Shown piece after piece: positions 46,869 to 48,976 of a stretch of 48,976 nucleotides of DNA. Within the stretch, counting starts at the first letter, position 1. Every line of letters starts with the position of its first letter. This DNA comes from Bacteroidota bacterium. Its GTDB lineage: Bacteria > Bacteroidota > Bacteroidia > Bacteroidales > F082. A program made the position numbers and the translations under genes. The stretch is taken from assembly GCA_016845105.1 (NCBI GenBank), contig JAERTF010000100.1:1-48976 (forward strand), given 5' to 3'. Below the pieces are notes generated by a model. The model did not search any database. It was not told where the DNA came from and saw nothing but the letters and a program-made list of their open reading frames with translations.

Positions 46869-47171
46869 TTATTTTATATTCATCTCGCTATCAAGCTTAT
46901 GTTGAATACAAACTTTTTGATCATCGGTGAGTTTCAATTTGAGATTATAAGGATCAATAACCTTAATTGAATTGAATTGCTTTGATATAAGCGCAGACTG
47001 CTGGGCAAATCTACGACAGTAACTACACGACATTAAATGAAATCTTAACTTAACAGATTCAATCCATCGTAAGTCTTCAACTTCTTTTTTCGACAATAGA
47101 AAGGTTGCCTTATCGCAATTAAGCATAAGAAATGTCATCAACTTTCCCATCATATTATTTAGTGTTTTCAT
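46869..47171 (-). CDS. Small HC2-type zinc-finger anti-sigma factor
   Basis: This 100-residue protein has the anti-sigma HC2 pattern of Bacteroidota. L-N-C-D-K-A-T-F-L-L-S (C19) comes first, and F-H-L-M-S-C-S-Y-C-R-R-F (H45, C49, C52) follows, giving four candidate zinc ligands. No membrane helix is present, so it is probably soluble. I prefer the ATG at 47171 because it overlaps the sigma factor stop by ATGA (47168-47171), the usual coupling of a sigma and its inhibitor; the ATG at 47180 is also in frame. The likely partner is the ECF sigma factor directly upstream. Confidence 0.82.
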   Translation of the reverse strand: MKTLNNMMGKLMTFLMLNCDKATFLLSKKEVEDLRWIESVKLRFHLMSCSYCRRFAQQSALISKQFNSIKVIDPYNLKLKLTDDQKVCIQHKLDSEMNIK

Positions 47172-47758
47172 GTGAGCCACTTATTTTCGATACATTCACG
47201 CAGTTTAAGTCTAGTACGATGCATTATAACCCAAAAGTTTGACGGTGTGCAACCTGTTTCCTTACAAACCTCATCACTACTTAATTCCTCCATAAACTTT
47301 AATACAAAAACTGACCTCCATTTATCAGGCAGAAGTGATAAACAAATCTCTAAGATTTCGGCAAACTCTTCTTGGTGTAGGGAGCTATCAGCTTCATTTG
47401 ACCATTCCCTTGGCAATCTATTATTTAACCAATGACCCTCAAATATACCTTCATCTCTAAAGGGCATTGTGTAATCAGTTATTGTACGTTCTTTATTGGA
47501 ACCTAATTTCCTAAAATAGTCTATTACTTTACGTTTTAGAATAGAAAGAAGCCATGTTAATTCGGTACTTTCACCCCTGAATGAATTTTGAGCTCTAAGG
47601 GCTGCAATTAAAGTATCTTGAACAATATCCTCACTAACCTCTTTGCTGTTAACTCTATAATAAGCATAATTGTATAAATAATCACCATAATTATTAACCC
47701 ATGAATTAGGGTCTAACTTATGATAATCATTTTTACCTATTTTTTGTTTATCACTCAA
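47168..47758 (-). CDS. ECF-type RNA polymerase sigma factor
   Basis: This 196-residue protein has region 2 (about residues 20-85: YAYYRVNSKEVSEDIVQDTLIAAL, TWLLSILKRKVIDYFRK) and region 4 (about 130-190: LSLLPDKWRSVFVLKFMEELSSDEVCKETGCTPSNFWVIMHRTR). The two domains are linked by an unusually long acidic segment with the stretch DEGIFEGHW. It is a group 4 sigma factor that directs transcription in response to a cell-envelope or stress signal. It begins 8 bases after the aminopeptidase stop and is followed by its likely anti-sigma gene. Its targets may include the HvfA-like gene. Confidence 0.93.
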   Translation of the reverse strand: MSDKQKIGKNDYHKLDPNSWVNNYGDYLYNYAYYRVNSKEVSEDIVQDTLIAALRAQNSFRGESTELTWLLSILKRKVIDYFRKLGSNKERTITDYTMPFRDEGIFEGHWLNNRLPREWSNEADSSLHQEEFAEILEICLSLLPDKWRSVFVLKFMEELSSDEVCKETGCTPSNFWVIMHRTRLKLRECIENKWLT

Positions 47759-47766
47759 ATCAGAAA

Positions 47767-48976
47767 TTACTTAACTTTTGCTTTAATGAAATCGTAAAAT
47801 AACCTTACTCCCACCCCGGTACCACCAACTGTTCTATAGCTGCTGGCTTTTGCTAAAAATGATGGTCCGGCAATATCCAGATGAATATATGGATAATCAG
47901 TAAAATGCTCTAAAAACTTAGCTGCGGTAATTGCCCCTGCATCAGCTCCACCAATGTTCTTCCTATCGGCAATATCGGACTTAATCATTTCGGCATACTC
48001 ATCCCACATTGGAAACTCTACAATCCTTTCGTGTACATTATCCCCTGAACTACATAGTTTATCAAATTCACTTTTCGATTTTACTTTCATTCCAACCATC
48101 GCCTGGGGTCCAATTGCTCTTGATGCAGCACCGGTTAGAGTTGCAATATCAATTACTAGCTCGGGATTATACTTTTTAGCATAACTTAATGCATCGGCCA
48201 GTATCATTCTGCCTTCAGCATCAGTGTTTAAGACCTCTACTGTTGAACCATCATACATAGTTACAACATCACCTGGTGTATATGCATTACCATCGGGGCG
48301 ATTATCCGTAGCTGGTATAAGCCCGATAACATAAACCGGCAATTTTGCTTTAGATATCGCATACATACCACCAATAACCGCAGATGCTCCCGCCATATCA
48401 CATTTCATTGTATCCATAAAATTTGAAGGTTTGAGACTTAAACCACCAGTGTCGTAGACAACACCTTTACCAACAAATATGTAGGGTTTAGAGTTAATTG
48501 CATTTTCTGGCTTCCACTCATAAATGGTAAATGTAGGAGGATCAACACTTCCACGATTAACCGCCAGTAAACCACCCATTTTTAAGGTTTCTATTTTCTT
48601 TTTATTAAAAACTTCAACTTTTGCACCTGAAATTTTACCAAGTGATTTAGCTTCTTGCGATAATTGCACCGCAGTCATAAAAGAATCGGGTTCGTTCACA
48701 TAATCCCTAGATAAATATACAGCTTCGGCTATAATTAATAACTCATTTAAATCAGCAGCAGTTATAACAGGTGAATAAATTGAGATACTACTTAAACTAT
48801 TCTTCTTTTTGTTTTCTCCGGTTTTATATTTGAGGAATTGATAATTTCCCAATGTAATTCCTTCAATAAAAGCTAGAGTTTCTTCTTTACTATATCTCTC
48901 TGAACTAACAACAACCTTGTTAAATTTATAATTGTTTAATAAACTTAATGTTGAATTTCCTAAGCTCCTTATTGTC
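47767..48976 (-). CDS. M17 leucyl aminopeptidase, 5' end cut by window edge
   Basis: The visible 402 residues form the C-terminal part of a cytosolic dizinc M17 aminopeptidase (PepA-like). The gene continues in frame to the window edge, so the first part lies outside. Motifs include EGITLGNYQFLKYKT, the metal and catalytic loop GKGVVYDTGGLSLKP, KCDMAGASAV and the family signature NTDAEGRMILADALS. The final part contains IHLDIAGPSF and GGTGVGVRLFYDF. It removes N-terminal residues from peptides, and in some species is also a DNA-binding regulator. It ends 8 bases before the ECF sigma gene, so read-through from this gene into the sigma/anti-sigma pair is possible. Confidence 0.93.
   Translation of the reverse strand, partial: TIRSLGNSTLSLLNNYKFNKVVVSSERYSKEETLAFIEGITLGNYQFLKYKTGENKKKNSLSSISIYSPVITAADLNELLIIAEAVYLSRDYVNEPDSFMTAVQLSQEAKSLGKISGAKVEVFNKKKIETLKMGGLLAVNRGSVDPPTFTIYEWKPENAINSKPYIFVGKGVVYDTGGLSLKPSNFMDTMKCDMAGASAVIGGMYAISKAKLPVYVIGLIPATDNRPDGNAYTPGDVVTMYDGSTVEVLNTDAEGRMILADALSYAKKYNPELVIDIATLTGAASRAIGPQAMVGMKVKSKSEFDKLCSSGDNVHERIVEFPMWDEYAEMIKSDIADRKNIGGADAGAITAAKFLEHFTDYPYIHLDIAGPSFLAKASSYRTVGGTGVGVRLFYDFIKAKVK

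Overview
This is a low-GC stretch of a Bacteroidota chromosome. It looks like a free-living, probably marine member of the Marinilabiliales/Prolixibacteraceae type, but I cannot fix the genus by reading. The evidence for the phylum is a type IX secretion (T9SS) C-terminal sorting domain on a large protease, a PorE-like OmpA protein, several TAnnTTTG promoter -7 elements, an ECF sigma factor paired with the small HC2-type anti-sigma protein common in this phylum, and the NhaD, PurM and AroB/AroA protein types. No rRNA, tRNA, CRISPR array, transposase or prophage was seen.

Layout. (1) 34-1868, minus strand: a polysaccharide-initiating sugar transferase and an AraC-family regulator. (2) 1869-2335: a divergent control region with nested inverted repeats. 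(3) 2336-24406, plus strand: a 22-kb co-directional block that is the most unusual part of the window. It encodes five related secreted or membrane-anchored PQQ-like beta-propellers, one NHL-type propeller, a Tat-signal four-cluster ferredoxin and a Cys-rich mini-protein with the same kind of leader, a NapH/NosR-type membrane polyferredoxin, a NuoE-NuoF fusion flavoprotein, a NuoG/GltD-like iron-sulfur flavoprotein, a glycosyltransferase, a LolD-type ATPase with a giant FtsX-type permease, and a LolA-like protein. A medium-chain dehydrogenase gene between short inverted repeats interrupts it. (4) 24436-29433, minus strand: a MacB-like permease and an HlyD-like adaptor without an adjacent ATPase, the Na+/H+ antiporter NhaD with its own promoter and terminator, and a small lipoprotein. 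(5) 29612-42130, plus strand: TatA, a PorE-like OmpA protein with an extra retropepsin-like C-terminus, PurM, a 1277-residue papain-like T9SS protease, a TIGR01777 epimerase, a YccF protein, and a tight aroB-aroA-(Fe-S) operon. (6) 42135-48976, minus strand: a VWA protein, a frameshifted subtilisin-like protease, an HvfA-like Cys-motif peptide, its upstream anti-sigma and ECF sigma genes, and a leucyl aminopeptidase cut by the window edge.

How the genes may work together. In block 3 the cytosolic NuoEF/NuoG-like pair could exchange electrons with NADH. The membrane polyferredoxin could pass them across the membrane to the exported Tat ferredoxin, and the exported propellers would be partners or sensors on the outer face. 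I do not know a described system with this composition. The direction of electron flow and the terminal substrate are not visible in the sequence. The NuoG/GltD-like subunit resembles the StnA subunit of Sporomusa-type transhydrogenases but lacks the NADPH-binding subdomain, so simple transhydrogenase activity is unlikely. In block 6, a sigma/anti-sigma pair next to a peptide with three paired Cys-Gly motifs recalls the copper-responsive MNIO-modified metallophores (HvfA, bufferins), although no modifying enzyme is present in this window.
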